From assembly GCA_027943335.1 (NCBI GenBank), contig BSBK01006348.1:433001-497000 (forward strand): a stretch of 64,000 nt of DNA. Reading direction: 5' to 3'. The position numbers and the translations under genes were made by a program. Shown piece by piece: positions 11,135-22,700 of this stretch. The notes beneath the pieces are model-generated. The model worked only from the letters and a program-made list of their open reading frames with translations, did not search any database and was not told the origin of the DNA. Origin of the DNA: Chamaecyparis obtusa (lineage: Eukaryota > Streptophyta > Pinopsida > Cupressales > Cupressaceae). The stretch's first letter is position 1, and each line of letters opens with the position of its first letter.

Positions 11135-12567
11135 ACAGTCCCAACCGGTGCTGAGAGGGGAGGGGTTAATCAGCACCTTCAAAACTTTTCTCTTTAAATC
11201 CAGTGAAATATACTTATAGCTAAAATGCAAATAGATTCAGGCATATAATAACAGCAAGCACACAATCACATAGTGACACCAGATTTATCACGTGGAAACC
11301 CGAATAGGGTGAAAACCATGGTGTGAGGTTACCTCACAAATTCTGTACTCTTCTGGAGTACGCCCTGTTAGGAGCCTTCCTGGTTAAAGGATTATAGCAC
11401 ACTATTAAGCGCGACCCAGTTAAGGGATTTGTTACAATGAGGCTGGTTAGTGCCTGCCTAGTTAGAGGACTTAGATACCTTTCAAGATGTCACCCGGTTA
11501 GGGGATTTGATACAAGGGACCTGTTAGAGTCCACCCAAATACAGGAATTTAACTATTGTAATTTCTAGAGAAAAATAGACGGATAGACCTTCTACAGATG
11601 GCTACACATAGCCTAATAAAATCTCTGTTTGTGCTCAACTGAGAAGCATCACCGGTCTCTGCAGGTGTGTTCTCCTCTACTATTGTGCTTCTTTGCACAC
11701 TCTTCTTTCTCATTGCTTCTTTCTTCTTTTCACCCCTGGCTTCTTTAGCATACAGGTTCACTCTTTTACTCGGTAGAATGAAGACAACTTCCATTCTCCA
11801 CGGGTAGACAAATATATAGAGCCTTAACCCTAATTGCGCTTCTCATGCATGACCTAATAATAGATCCTTATCAGATTCATCAATCAGTGGAGTACTAGTT
11901 CAATGAGGAAACATCCGATGCATGCCCTTGCTTTATCTGCTTTCCGAAGAAAACAATAGATGCGTGTCAAGCATCTTTCCTTTATAAGAGATAACGCTTT
12001 ATTTTAAAGCCACTGATTCTGGCTTTAAAACCTCTAGACGCGCCTCAAACCGATCACCAGTGTAACTCAAAGACTTCTGGAATTAGTGCAAAAAATCCCG
12101 GTCAAAGAGTTGATTGAAACAGGTAGTTGACTGTGACTTCCTCAGTTCATACGAGAGTCATTGCTAGATCGGTTAAGATCCTTATGTTGTGAACAGGTAA
12201 GAATGTTTGACTTGTCACTGACCCTTCCTTGGCTTACCGGTCGCACCTTCCTCGGTGGTATTGTTGACACCAGTTTGTTCTTGCTTTCTCTGTGCTTGAC
12301 TATTCCGGTTGTAGCTTGGACCTCGGTTGAATCCTCCTTTGCTTGACTGTATACATTATCCGGTTTTGATGCTTTCTAGAGTGACAGGTTGTATTTCCTT
12401 ACAGTCACATTTGTCTTGTATGTTATGTTGGCACCATTTGCCAAACCATCCTCCTTTCATACAGATCTCCTTGGATCTTTAGACTTAATAGAGATGACCA
12501 AAATCTATCTTCTTTTGCCAATCAATGACAATACTTGTACCGCTAGTAGGCTTACTAGTTGCCAACA
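11135..12567 (-). repeat. 3' LTR of Copia1
   Basis: On the plus strand it runs TGACAGTCCCAACC to GTTGCCAACA. It carries the G-rich GAGAGGGGAGGGGTTAATCAG block, CACGTGGAAACCC (11289-11301) and four GTTAGGAGCC/CTGGTTAAAGGA-type units (11366-11560). The open frame at 11549-11794 is non-functional LTR sequence. Confidence 0.88.
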
Positions 12568-12843
12568 CTCTCCCCCTTTGGGATTGATGGAAAAACCTTG
12601 ATGGGCAATCATACCAGGTTACTGTGCTTGTATCTCTGTATTACTACTATAGTCACTGTTGGTTGATCTATCGGTTATTGCCAAACTCTCCTCCTTTTTG
12701 ACAATAATGCCAAAGGATAGTCAGAATGATTGCCTTTATCTAATCTGTTCCCCCTATGAGCAACATTCCTTTTCATCAGTCCGGAAAAGATGAGGTGTAA
12801 CCCTCTGTTGAAGCATAATGAACTGATGATCACCTCTGCAGGT
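12568..12843 (-). other. Copia1 3' untranslated region with two polypurine tracts
   Basis: On the minus strand a tract AAAGGGGGAGAG abuts the LTR. A second purine tract (AAAAAGGAGGAGAG, near 12684-12697) lies upstream next to the same GGCATTATTGTC word found in element E. Only the LTR-proximal one should prime plus-strand DNA; the other may be a spare or ancestral copy. Confidence 0.65.
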
Positions 12844-13296
12844 TTACTGAAGATCATGAAGGGGTATCGCCCCTAGTTTACCTCTGAGATACTCAAAAGT
12901 ACTCTTTGGTAATGGCTTTATGAAGATATCAGCAATTTGTTCCTTGGTGGGAACATACTCCAATCTCACCTCCTTGTCTTGTACCAACTCTCTCAAGTAA
13001 TGATACTTGATGGCAATGTGCTTTGTCTTGGAGTGCATAACAGGGTTTTTGGATATGTTAATTGCATTGGTGCTATCACAATAGATAGCTATCAGTTCAG
13101 GTATCTGTTCTTTGATTCCTTCCAGCAGTTGTTTGATCCAGATTACCTGTGTCCAATTGATTGTTGCAGCAACATATTCAGCCTCTGCAATAGATTGTGA
13201 AATACAATTCTATTTCTTACTTGTCCAAGAAACAATTCTTCCACCGAGAAAGAATGCACCACCACTTGTGCTCTTTCTATCATCAATGTTGCCAAC
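12844..13296 (-). pseudogene. Copia1 RNase H domain
   Basis: This is the C-terminal domain of the polyprotein. Recognisable are SGGAFFLGGRIVSWTSKK, the CDS.NAINISKNPV stretch, HSKTKHIAIKYHYLREL and the terminal IPLHDLQ. An upstream TAG (13297-13299) replaces the Trp of DADW, a second TAG follows SWTSKK, and only the last 64 residues form a clean ORF (12844-13038). It would degrade the RNA strand during reverse transcription. Confidence 0.8.
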
Positions 13297-14427
13297 CTAG
13301 TCTGCATCAGTGTATAGTTTTACTTCAAATCCTCCCTTGTGTGGAAACCACAAACCATATCTCTCAGTTCCCTTTAGATATTTGAAGATTCTCTTCACTG
13401 CTATTAGATGTGTCTCTTTGGGATTAGTAGAGAATCTTGCCACTATGCCAACTGCATATGCAATGTCCGGTCTATTGTGAACAACATACTGCAATTTTCC
13501 TATCACAGAACGATACATTGCTTCATTCACTTCTTTTGCATCATCCTCCTTTGATAGCTTTAGGTTGGTTATCATTGGGGTTCCAACCGGTTTAGATTCT
13601 TCAAGTCCAAAGGTCTTAAGAATTTCTTTTATATACTTGGACTGAGAGATAAAAATACCTTCTTTTAGTTCATGGACCTGAAGTCCAATGAAGAATTTTA
13701 TGGCGCCTATCATAGACATCTCAAATTCTTTCTTCATCTCTTCAGCAAAGGCTTTGCTCATCCTTTCATCACCTCCAAAGATGATGTCATCCACAAAGAT
13801 CTCAGCAATTAGATTTCTATCTTTTCCGATCTTAAGATACATGTTGTTGTTGTCCCCGGTTCTTATGAATCCTATGGTCAGAAGATATGAATGTAACCTT
13901 TTATACCATGCCCTTGGAGCTTGCTTAAGCCCATAAAGAGCCTTTTTCAACTTACAGACCATATCATCATTTTGTACTGATGTGAAGCCTTCCAATTGTT
14001 CAATGTAGACTTCCTCGTCTAGTATTCCGTTTAGGAATGCAGACTTGACATCCATCTGATATACTTTAAATTTCTTGTGAGCAGCATAGGCAAGAAGAAT
14101 TCTTACTCCTTCCAATCTGGCCAACGGTGCAAAAGTTTCTGCATAGTCCAGTCCAGCTTCTTGTGCATACCCTTTGCAGACCAGTCTTGCCTTATTTCTT
14201 ATTACTTTCCCATCCTCATTCAGATTGTTCCAGTAGACCCACTTGGTCCCTATGACATTCTTGTTCTTTGGTCCTGGCACAAGCTCCCATGTGTCATTCT
14301 TCTCAATTTGCTCAATTTCTTCCTCTATGGCCTTGACCCAGTTGCCATTTTCTAGAGCTTCCCTTGTAGATTTGGGCTCTATACAGGAGAATAAACAGAT
14401 ATTCTCTTTGGCCTTTTTCTTGATCAA
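13297..14427 (-). pseudogene. Copia1 reverse transcriptase
   Basis: This is a 376-residue open frame of Copia RT (RVT_2 type). Visible blocks are NDTWELVPGPKNKNVIGTKW, ARLVCKGYAQ, YQMDVKSAFLNG, LYGLKQAPRAWY, the catalytic IFVDDIIFGG, and KLQYVVHNRPDIAYAVG near the RNase H junction. It copies element RNA into DNA in virus-like particles. The frame ends at the TAG that replaces the DADW Trp. This is the best preserved part of Copia1. Confidence 0.88.
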
Positions 14428-15010
14428 GACATTAGCATGTTTGTCACCAATAATGTTGTCAGTGAAGTGATATGTGACATACCTTGGGAGAACCGGTCAC
14501 TATTCCCGGTCAGGCTCTTCCGATTGAGCAATTTCTTCATCATGATTTTGAACATCTTCTTGTTCACCATTCAGTGCTTCAGGTATAGTTTCTTGTTCCA
14601 GGTGTCTGTTTATATGGTGTTCTCCTTCGTCTTCAATTGCTGCTTCATTGAACTCAAAGACATTTCCTTCAACATGACCTTCAAGACTGTCATGATTATT
14701 ATGACCGGTCTTCTTGATCAATTCTAAAGATTCATCAACTTTTACATTGATACTCTCAATTATTTTTCCTGTTCTCTTGTTCAGACACTGGTAGGCCTTA
14801 CTTTTGGTAGAGTAACCCAAAAATGTTGCTTCATCGCTCTTGGGATCAAACTTCCCAGAGTACATATCTCTTTTGATGTAACATTTACTGCCAAAGATTT
14901 TGAAGTAACTTACACTAGGAGTATGCTTGAACCATAGTTCATAAGGAGTCTTACTGGTTCTCTTTTTGATTTGAACTCAGTGTGTAGATAGCAGTACTGA
15001 CAACTTCTCT
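14428..15010 (-). pseudogene. Copia1 integrase C-terminus and acidic linker
   Basis: It contains DEATFLGYSTKSKAYQCLN, the conserved integrase C-terminal stretch also present in element E, followed by an acidic linker (EQEDVQNHDEEIAQSEEPD). The part from 15010 to 14870 is scrambled by stops and small shifts. The linker joins integrase to RT. Confidence 0.7.
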
Positions 15011-15388
15011 CTAGAAGTGATAAGGGAGATCCTTCTGAATCAATAGGGTTCTAGCACAATCGATCAGAGTCGTGTTCCTTCTTTCTGCAGCTTCATTTTG
15101 CTGAGGAGTCCTTGATGCAAAAAACTGTCTTTTTATTCCATGTTCCTCACAATAGTGAGTGAATTCTTTAGAGGTGTATCCACCTCTGTCTGACCTCAGG
15201 CACTTCAAGCTTTTACCGGTTTCCTTTTCCACTCTAGCTTTGTAGATTTTAAACATGTGGAAGGCCTCTAATTTCTCTCTAAGAAAGAGTGTCCACATCA
15301 TTCTTGATAAGTCATCTACAACGATCATGAAGTACTGGTCTCCATAATAGCTGTTTGTCTTTATTTGTCCACACAAATCTGTGTGCAC
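15011..15388 (-). pseudogene. Copia1 integrase core
   Basis: The frame shows HTDLCG (first catalytic Asp), VVDDLSRM, LRSDRGG (second Asp) and PQQNEAAERRN (catalytic Glu in ERRN). Two residues after RGG (Glu-Phe in E) are missing, and the Gly before the AERRN block is Glu. TAG at 15011-15013 replaces the Trp of HFWRE. The enzyme would insert the cDNA into the host chromosome; this copy cannot. Confidence 0.83.
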
Positions 15389-15454
15389 AAGATCTAGAAC
15401 ATTTTCAGCAGTAAAAGACTTACTGTTGAAGCTTGTTCCTGTCAGTTTTCCTAA

Positions 15455-16642
15455 CTAACAATCTTTACAAACACCATTGATGGGTTTTGTAATCTCACGA
15501 AGTCCTATAACCGATTTCTTTTTGCTCACCTTGACAATACTGTCAAAGTTTATGTGGTAGAGTCTCTTGTGCCATAGCCAGCTATTGTCTTCTTTGAAAA
15601 CAAGACAAATTTTGCTTGTTTCACCTTTGAGTGAAGCTATGAGACAAGCTCCTTCCATTGAGTCTAGGTAGAACAGATTACCTTTGCTCTGTCTACCGGT
15701 TGCAACATGGGTTCCAAACTGATTCTTGACTATACAAGAACCTTGTCCGAATTCCAATAGGAATCCTTTGTTGTTCAGTTGTGCAACACTCATTAAATTG
15801 TACTTGAGTCCTTCAACCCAGTACACATCTTCACAAACAACATTGTTGTAGAGAACATTAGAACCTTTACCTTTGATGGCACAAGGTGCATTGTTTCCAA
15901 AGGTAACTGATCCGCTGTTATTGAGCTCCAAGCTGATAAATTTGTGCTTATCACCAATCATGTGGTGAGTGCAACCGCTGTCAATGATCCAATCATCATG
16001 CTGATGAGATCTTGATATAAGTGCTATTTCACTGACCACTAGGCTCTCTTCTTTTATTGCAACAAATGCAATTTCAGGATCCTCAAAGTCTTTAGATTTA
16101 TTGTCTGTGACCCCTTCCTCTGCAAGATAGCATTCTTTCTTTGCTTTGCTCTTGAACCAGTCTCTCTTATCTTTATTATCATTATCAGGACATCTTGCTA
16201 CACTATGTCCTATCTTGTTGCAAGAGAAGTATTTCAAGGGAAGCTTTCCTTTGTACGTCCCTTTTCCTCTGGGGAATCTCTTGGTAATGAGTGCTTCAAA
16301 CTCATCTTGCTCCATCTCTTCTGAGAGCAGATTCTCAACAAGATTACCAGTCTTGCCGGTGGAGCAGTTACCAGTTTCTCTTCCATTTTTGGTGGAAGAG
16401 ATATTGACAGAAGACTTAAATGCCGCTTCCTGAATGAGTAAGCTATTATCAAAATTACTTAATTCAAAAGCAGCTAGCTTACCAATTAGGGAGTCTAGGG
16501 TGACTTGATCTTTGGTCACCGATCTGAGCTCTTGAATAGCAAAGATCTTAATAGCATACTGAGATCTAAGAGTTCTTAGTATTTTGCTAATCACCTCCTC
16601 TTCACTAAGCTTTCCTCCAGCGCTCCTGATGGAGTTGATCAC
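15455..16642 (-). pseudogene. Copia1 Gag C-terminus, CCHC knuckle, protease, GAG-pre-integrase
   Basis: This 395-residue frame contains, in order, the end of the Gag domain, a CCHC knuckle (FSCNKIGHSVARC, first Cys replaced by Phe-Ser context but C..H..C retained), the aspartic protease site WIIDSGCTHHM, a beta-rich protease body, and the pre-integrase segment WLWHKRLYHINFDS ending GVCKDC. The protease cleaves the polyprotein. The frame is separated from 16664-17038 by one TAA and stops before the integrase core. Confidence 0.85.
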
Positions 16643-16663
16643 CTCTTTGATCCGATTGTTGTA

Positions 16664-17038
16664 TTACTCGATGTGTTCTCCTTCATTCATCCTCATGTCA
16701 TCATACTTTCCTCTGAGGCTTTCGACCTTGGCTCTTTGAATGTTTGGGTCCCCTCTATATACCAGTTGCAGCTTGGCCCACATCTTGTGAGCAGGATCTA
16801 GATGTTCTATGTCAGCATAGACATGATCAGGTAGTGTGCTAGCTATCATATCCATAGCAGCCGTATGCTTAGTTTTGATCTTCAGTTCATCAGGTGTCAA
16901 AGTGCCGGCGGGTTCAGTGTAATCAGTGGTAACATGATTCCAATACTGATCGCCGGTGGTCTTCATATACAGCTTCATTCTGCTGCACCACAGAGTAAAA
17001 TTTTCCTTAGAAAACTTTGGTCCTTCCTTTCTCATCAT
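16664..17038 (-). pseudogene. Copia1 Gag N-terminus
   Basis: The 124-residue frame starts MMRKEGPKFSKENFTLWCSR. The W...M...L..., TLPDHVYADI and KMWAKLQLVYRGD blocks are typical of Copia Gag (UBN2-type), which forms the particle shell. It starts about 60 bp after the primer site, the expected spacing. A TAA at its end separates it from the rest of Gag. Confidence 0.82.
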
Positions 17039-17085
17039 CTTGACTTTTTCTTTATGCAGTTAAGCGGTAAAGAAAACAAGACTTG

Positions 17086-17097
17086 GCTTTGATACCA
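17086..17097 (-). other. Primer-binding site of Copia1
   Basis: On the minus strand it reads TGGTATCAAAGC, one mismatch from the initiator tRNA-Met complement, two bases from the 5' LTR. Confidence 0.82.
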
Positions 17098-17099
17098 AT

Positions 17100-18531
17100 T
17101 GACAGTCGCAACCAGTGCTGAGAGGAGAGGGGTGAATCAACACCTCCAAAACTTTTCTCTTTAAATCCAATGAAATATACTTATAGCTGAAATGCAAACA
17201 GATTCAGACATATAATAACAAGCACACAATCACACAGTGACACCAGATTTATCACATGGAAACCCGAATAGGGTGAAAACCACGGTGTGAGGTTACCTCA
17301 CAAATTCTATACTCTTCTGGAGTACGCCCTGTTAGGAGCCTTCCTGGTTAAAGGATTATAACACACTGTTAGGTGCGACCCGGTTAAAGGATTTGTTACA
17401 ATGAGGCCGGTTAGTGCCTGCCTGGTTAGAGGACTTAGAACACCTTTCAAGATGTCACCTGGTTAGGGGATTTGATACAAGGGACCTGTTAGAGTCCACC
17501 CAAATACTGGGATTTAACTATTGTAATTTCTAGAGAACAATAGAGGGATAGACCTTTTACAGATGACTACACATAGTCTGATAAGATCTCTATTTGTGCT
17601 CAATTGAGAAGCATCACCGATCTCAACAAGTGTGTTCTCCTCTACTATTGTGCTTCTTTGCACACTCTTCTTTCTCACTACTTCTTTCTTCTTTTCACCC
17701 CTGGCTTCTTCAACATACAGGTTCACTCTTTTACTCGGCAAAATGAAGGCAACTTCCATTCTCAACAGGCAGACGAATATATAGAGCCTTAACCCTAATT
17801 GTGCTCCTCATGCATGACCTAATAATAGATCCTTATCGTATTCATCACTCAGTGGAGTACTAGTTCACTGAGGAAACATCCAATGCATGCCCTTGCTTTA
17901 TCTGCTTTCTGAAGAAAACAATAGATGCGTGTCAAGCATCTTTCCTTTATAAGAGATAACGCTTTGTTTTAAAGCCACTGATTTCGGCTTTAAAACCTCC
18001 AAACGCGTCTCAAACCAATCACCAGTGTAACTCAGAACTTCCGGAATTAGTGTAGAAAATTTCGGTCAAAGAGTTGATTGAAACAGGTAGTTGACTGTGA
18101 CTTCCTCGGTTCATACCGGAGTCATTGCTAGATCGGTTAAGATCTTTATGTTATGAACAGGTAAGAATGTTTGACCTGTCACTGACCCTTCCTTGGCTTA
18201 CGGGTCGCACCTTCCTCGGTGGTATTGATGACACCGGTTTGCTGTTGCTTTCTTTGTGCTTGACTATACCGGTTGTAGCCTGGTCCTTGGTTGAATCCTC
18301 CTTTGCTTGATTGTATACATTATCCGGTTCTGATGTTTTGTAGAGTGACCAGTTGTATTTCCTTACAGTCACATCTGTCTTGTATGTTATGTTGGCACCA
18401 TCTACCAAACCATCCTCCATTCATATAGATCTCCTTGGATCTTTAGACTTAATAGAGATGACAAAACTCTATCTTCTTTTGCCAATCGATGACAATACTT
18501 GTACCGGTAGTAGGCTTACCGGTTGCCAACA
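17100..18531 (-). repeat. 5' LTR of Copia1
   Basis: This is the partner of 11135-12567, similar over its full length with scattered, mostly transition differences. It keeps the G-rich end block, CATGGAAACCC (17256-17266; CATGG where the other LTR has CGTGG) and the same repeated units. Confidence 0.88.
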
Positions 18532-19382
18532 CATGCTGTGTTGCCATGATTGCACTTCCATGAGTTGCCTTGCCATCTCTATGAGGATGATCCTATCAGT
18601 AGGATATCTTGGTAAGGTAGATTGGTTCTCCCCAAGTAGATTGGTTTCCAATAGATTGGTTCTCCCAAGTTCTCCCCAGTAGATTGGTTCTCTATTTTCA
18701 AGAATTTGGAAAATGAAATTATACATCCATGGTTCAAAATTACATGAATCCTTGAGACCACAAATTCTATTGAGGAGTGTTATTAGATCATTAACTTCTG
18801 GAGAGAAGTCAGATCTATGTATTGTCTTTGGCCATTTGGAGAAATTTGACCTCTTATTAACCAGCCATTGGTCATTCATGTATCTTTGATAATATGACTT
18901 ATTTTGGTTCCACAGCTGTATAGATATATCCTTGGACAAGTCTGCACATTCAAGACTTGGAGGAATTCTGAAAATTGTTCAATCACATCAGGATCCAGGC
19001 TAAAAATCACTTTTCCATCTGCATCTTTGATTGTTTTGCCTTTGGGATTGAAATGGCATGCACATTCAAAGACAAATTCAGGTTCGAAGGCATCCATTGG
19101 GAAAGTAGAAATCAAGTGAATATTACTCCTCTTAATGTGTTGTAGTTCCCTGTTAGCAGGATCTTCAAGCCTTTGCAAGAAGGCGGTCATGTCAAGATAC
19201 CCAATTCTTGTATTTGATATTTGATCCAAAGATGATGAAACGAGTGAGGTTGTAGAATGAGCCAGCTCCTTATCATATTGATATTTCATTTTTCCTTTAG
19301 CTTTTGTTGGTGTTGACATATCTTGTGCTACAACATGGAAATTCCAAAGGGTCAATATGTCATCTGAAGAGATTGGATCCAT
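18532..19382 (-). pseudogene. Element C reading frame, N-terminal part
   Basis: It starts at Met 19382 (MDPISSDDIL) and is open to 18876; a one-base shift near 18930 leads into a second open frame running to the Copia1 border (18532). Residues include a Cys/His-containing stretch (FECACHFNPKGK) and an aromatic, charged region (LVNKRSNFSKWPKTIHRSDF). No known domain is recognised. The frame resumes at 11134. The full protein would exceed 700 residues and has no RT, protease or integrase motif. Confidence 0.5.
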
Positions 19383-20139
19383 AAGAGGATTAAGCTTTGG
19401 CTTACAACGATGGATCTATGAAGAACAATGTATTTGGAGTATTGATAAGATACTCATAGAACACACATGTTGGCTGAAAATGGAATGAATGGCACATGTA
19501 TATGGACAAATAGGAGTAAAATCGGACTGGTGAAGGTGGATTGCATGTAGGCTTTGTTTGTATGGCCAAGAATGCAAGTTGGAAACACATGGAAATGTGT
19601 AAATAGTAATTTTGGTAATTAAAAGAGTGACCTTTTACCAAAAACGGATTCTTGAGAGGTGATTACATGTAATGGAGAATGACATGTTTTCACATGTAAT
19701 GAACTTGGGAGATGCAATGACATGTGTTGGAAAATGAAGGATGAATTGGCATGAATGGATGTACTTGCATTCTTGAGGGAATGATTTCAACTTTTTTCAA
19801 AAACAAACAACAAACAAGCAAGTAAAACAAAAACAAAGAAAACAAAACATACCTCTTGCTATTGACTCAAACATGTCAAAACTTGAAACTATTCTTCACA
19901 TGCAATTTCGTTTTTGATTGTAGGGTGATTTTATGCATTGACAAAGAGAAGATTTCAACTTATTTAAACACAAAAATGCAAAATACATGGGCTGCATTTG
20001 GACAAATGGATACAAATGAGCCATAAAATGCAATAATGTAGGAAAATAAGTGAAATACAAAAGCAAAATCAAATAAATATACTTACTAGGAGCGCAATGA
20101 GCCAAAAATGGAAGAAAAAGAAGTTGAAATGACTTTATC
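19383..20139. other. Presumed leader of element C, no gene seen
   Basis: This is AT-rich sequence upstream (minus strand) of the C start codon with scattered ACATGT words (ATTACATGTAATGGA near 19661). The short open frames here lack domain signals. Confidence 0.4.
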
Positions 20140-21240
20140 TTCTCCAAAATCGGACTCTTGAAGTGTATTTGCATCCAACAACTCAAAAACCTTTGACCGT
20201 TTCCAAGTTGCAAAGAATGATCTCAAGATGCAACAAGCCACGTTTTTACTTGCATTTGATAAAAAACAACTTACAAAATCCTTCCAAAGCAAAAAGATTT
20301 ACCAAGAGCAAGCTTGCTGGACATTTTTGATGAAAAATGCATCCAAATGATGCCCTTGCATGAGTTGTTTTGGGCTGAGAATGCACAAAACTTATTCTTG
20401 GAAGGATGAAGAATGCATATGGAGGTAAAAACGGACTCTAGAGATGCAAGTGCATGGTTTATTTTGCAAACAAATCCCTTTGTTGAGACTCCAAACAAAA
20501 ATGCAGACTAGAAGTGCAATAACATGCAATGCTTTTGAGTGTTTATAGCTTAAATGATGACTTCCAGCCAAAACACACTCTCTAAATGTAATAGCATGAT
20601 TTATTTTTGAGGGAAAATGGCTTTGAAGAAGTCTCCCAGCCAAAACACATTCTTGGAGTGCATTTACATGTCATGTTTTGGCTTGTTGAAGACTTGCATG
20701 ATGTGTTCAAGCCAAAACGGGGTCTAGAGATGCATAAACATGCTTTATTTTGGCATGTAAAACACTTCAATACAAGTTCCAGCCAAAACGCACTCTTGGG
20801 AGGCATTCACATGTGATATTTTAGCATGTTTTAAGTCTCAAATGCATCCTTCAGAAAAAACGGGGTCTTGGGATGCAATAGCATATTTTATTTTTGCATG
20901 TTTTGATGCCCTTTGCCAAAAACGCACTCTAGAAGGACATTTACATGTCATGCCTTGGCATATTTTAGTCTTAAATATGACCTCCCAGCCAAAACGCATT
21001 CTTGGAGTGCATTTACATGTTTTATTTTTTGATATAGAAAACACTTAAATGCAATTCCAAGTCAAAACGCACTCTAAGAAGGCATTTACATGTAATGCAA
21101 AAGATATGAAAAAGACATTTACATGTAAAGTGGACTCTAGAGGAGGGATTACATATATGCAATGACATATTTTAAAATAAGTCTTAGCTTTTTAACATGT
21201 AAAGTGGACTCTAGAGATGCAATTGCATAAAAAGTAGGAG
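20140..21240. repeat. Degenerate tandem array upstream of element C ORF
   Basis: Units of roughly 60-120 bp are built on AGCCAAAACGCACTCTTGGA followed by GTGCATTTACATGT and a T-rich tail. At least ten copies with drift are readable. Six-frame ORFs here on both strands (such as 20582-20806) mirror the repeat and are not genes. Confidence 0.75.
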
Positions 21241-22043
21241 TTTTGAAGACATGTTGCTATACACAACTTAAATGAACAATTTAGCACATGTCTAATTAAA
21301 TGTTGAGTGTAATATCACTTAATGGGTCCAAAATAACTATTTACACTATATATATGAATATATAATGTGCAAACATTATTTTATAAAGCAATATCAACTT
21401 ATGTGTTGATTTAAAACATAAAGTAAATCTCAACGTTAAAATAGAACTATAAAGCATTAAAGTCACTTAAGTGAAATATATAAAAACAACTCAAAATCAA
21501 AATATAACATAAAGTGCACGATAATCACTTAAGTGATAGAGTAACTTAAAAACATAACATAAATTGAATTTATGTTATATTTTTCAAAAAGTGCAACTCA
21601 ACTTTAGAAAATAACATCTATTTTTTTAAATATGTAGTTGAGCTTGGAGAGTCCACTTTTTGGGCACTTATATGACCATATCTTTTGATTGACAAGTCCG
21701 ATTAAGCCCTAAGATAGATCAAATCGAAGGGGAAACCGAAAACAAGAGATTGAATGAAACAAAAAGACAAAAAGAAACTAAAAACACACTCGAGAACACA
21801 CCAAAGGACGTCGAAGGATTCAAAAATCAAGTATAGGAAAACAAACTGAAAAAACTAAAAAGACTTGACGAAAACCTTCAGCAAAAGGATTCACTAAACA
21901 TATTGAGATCAATTGATAGATCAATATTGGAAAATTAAATAGTGAATCAACATAGAGAAACACGAAATTAAGTTCAAAAAGTTTCATGCTGTTACCTACG
22001 TTTTGTGGTGACAAAATGCAGGACAACGGAATCGAGAAATGAT
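21241..22043. other. AT-rich sequence up to the Copia E breakpoint
   Basis: No ORF or domain is found. There are CACTTAAGTGA words near 21465 and 21516. The stretch ends where homology to the Copia polyprotein begins abruptly in mid-coding sequence at about 22044. Confidence 0.4.
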
Positions 22044-22700
22044 GAAATTGCCTTTGTCGCAATAAAAGAAGAAAGCACAGTAATAAGTGAAATAGAACTT
22101 ATCTCCAGCTCCCACCAATGTGAGGACTAGATCATTGACAGTGGATGCACTCACCACATGATTGGTGACAAAAAAAAGTTCATTAGCTTAAAGCTTATCA
22201 ATGGTGGATCAATGATATTTGGAAACAATGCTCATTGTGCTATTAGAGGTAAAGGCTCAATAGCACTTGGTAATGAAGTTGTTTATGATGATGTGTACTA
22301 GGTAGAAGGACTGATGTACAACCTGATGAGTGTGGCTCAATTGAACAACAAAGAATACCGGTTAGAGTTTGGAAAGGGATCTTGTAGTGTCAAGAATCAA
22401 TTAGGAGCACAAGTTTCCACCGGTAGATAGAGCAAAGGGAACCTGTTCTACCTAAACTCAACCAAGGGGGCTTGCCTTATGACAACAACAAAAGGGGAAA
22501 TAGAGAAAACTTGCCTTATGGAAAACTATGACAATAGTTGGTTGTGGCACAAAAGACTTTGACACAAACTTTGACAACATAGTCAAAGTGAGCAGGAAGA
22601 AGTCAGTCAGAGGGCTTCCTGACATTATAAAGCCAAACAGGGCCATGCGCAAAGAATGTTAGTTGGGTAAACTGATAGGTACAAGTTTCAGCAGCAAGTC
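22044..22700 (+). pseudogene. Element E protease and pre-integrase region
   Basis: The aspartic protease site IIDSGCTHHMIGDKKKF starts at about 22131, preceded by TAG (22128-22130) where Copia1 has Trp. The LMYNLMSVAQLNNK and GKGSCSVKNQLGAQVSTGR blocks match Copia1. A second TAG (22299-22301) again replaces Trp, and the pre-integrase WLWHKRL block is followed by a frame break. Confidence 0.8.

Larger units (their letters stand above)
11135..18531 (-). mobile_element. Copia1, complete but inactive Copia LTR retrotransposon
   Basis: LTRs of about 1.43 kb (11135-12567 and 17100-18531) enclose a gag-protease-integrase-RT-RNase H coding region on the minus strand; integrase before RT is the Copia order. 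The PBS is at 17086-17097 and the polypurine tract at 12568-12585. The flanking 5 bp read on the minus strand are GCATG and GTCTG, agreeing at three of five positions; this is a weak target-site duplication but one that keeps the interrupted frame open. At least four premature stops inactivate it. Confidence 0.9.

Noticed and set aside
18151..18420. Minus-strand ORF in Copia1 LTR
   Set aside because: LTR sequence; no counterpart conserved in the other LTR.
20271..20816. Series of Cys/Phe/Ser-rich minus-strand ORFs
   Set aside because: They mirror the tandem array and carry no independent signal.
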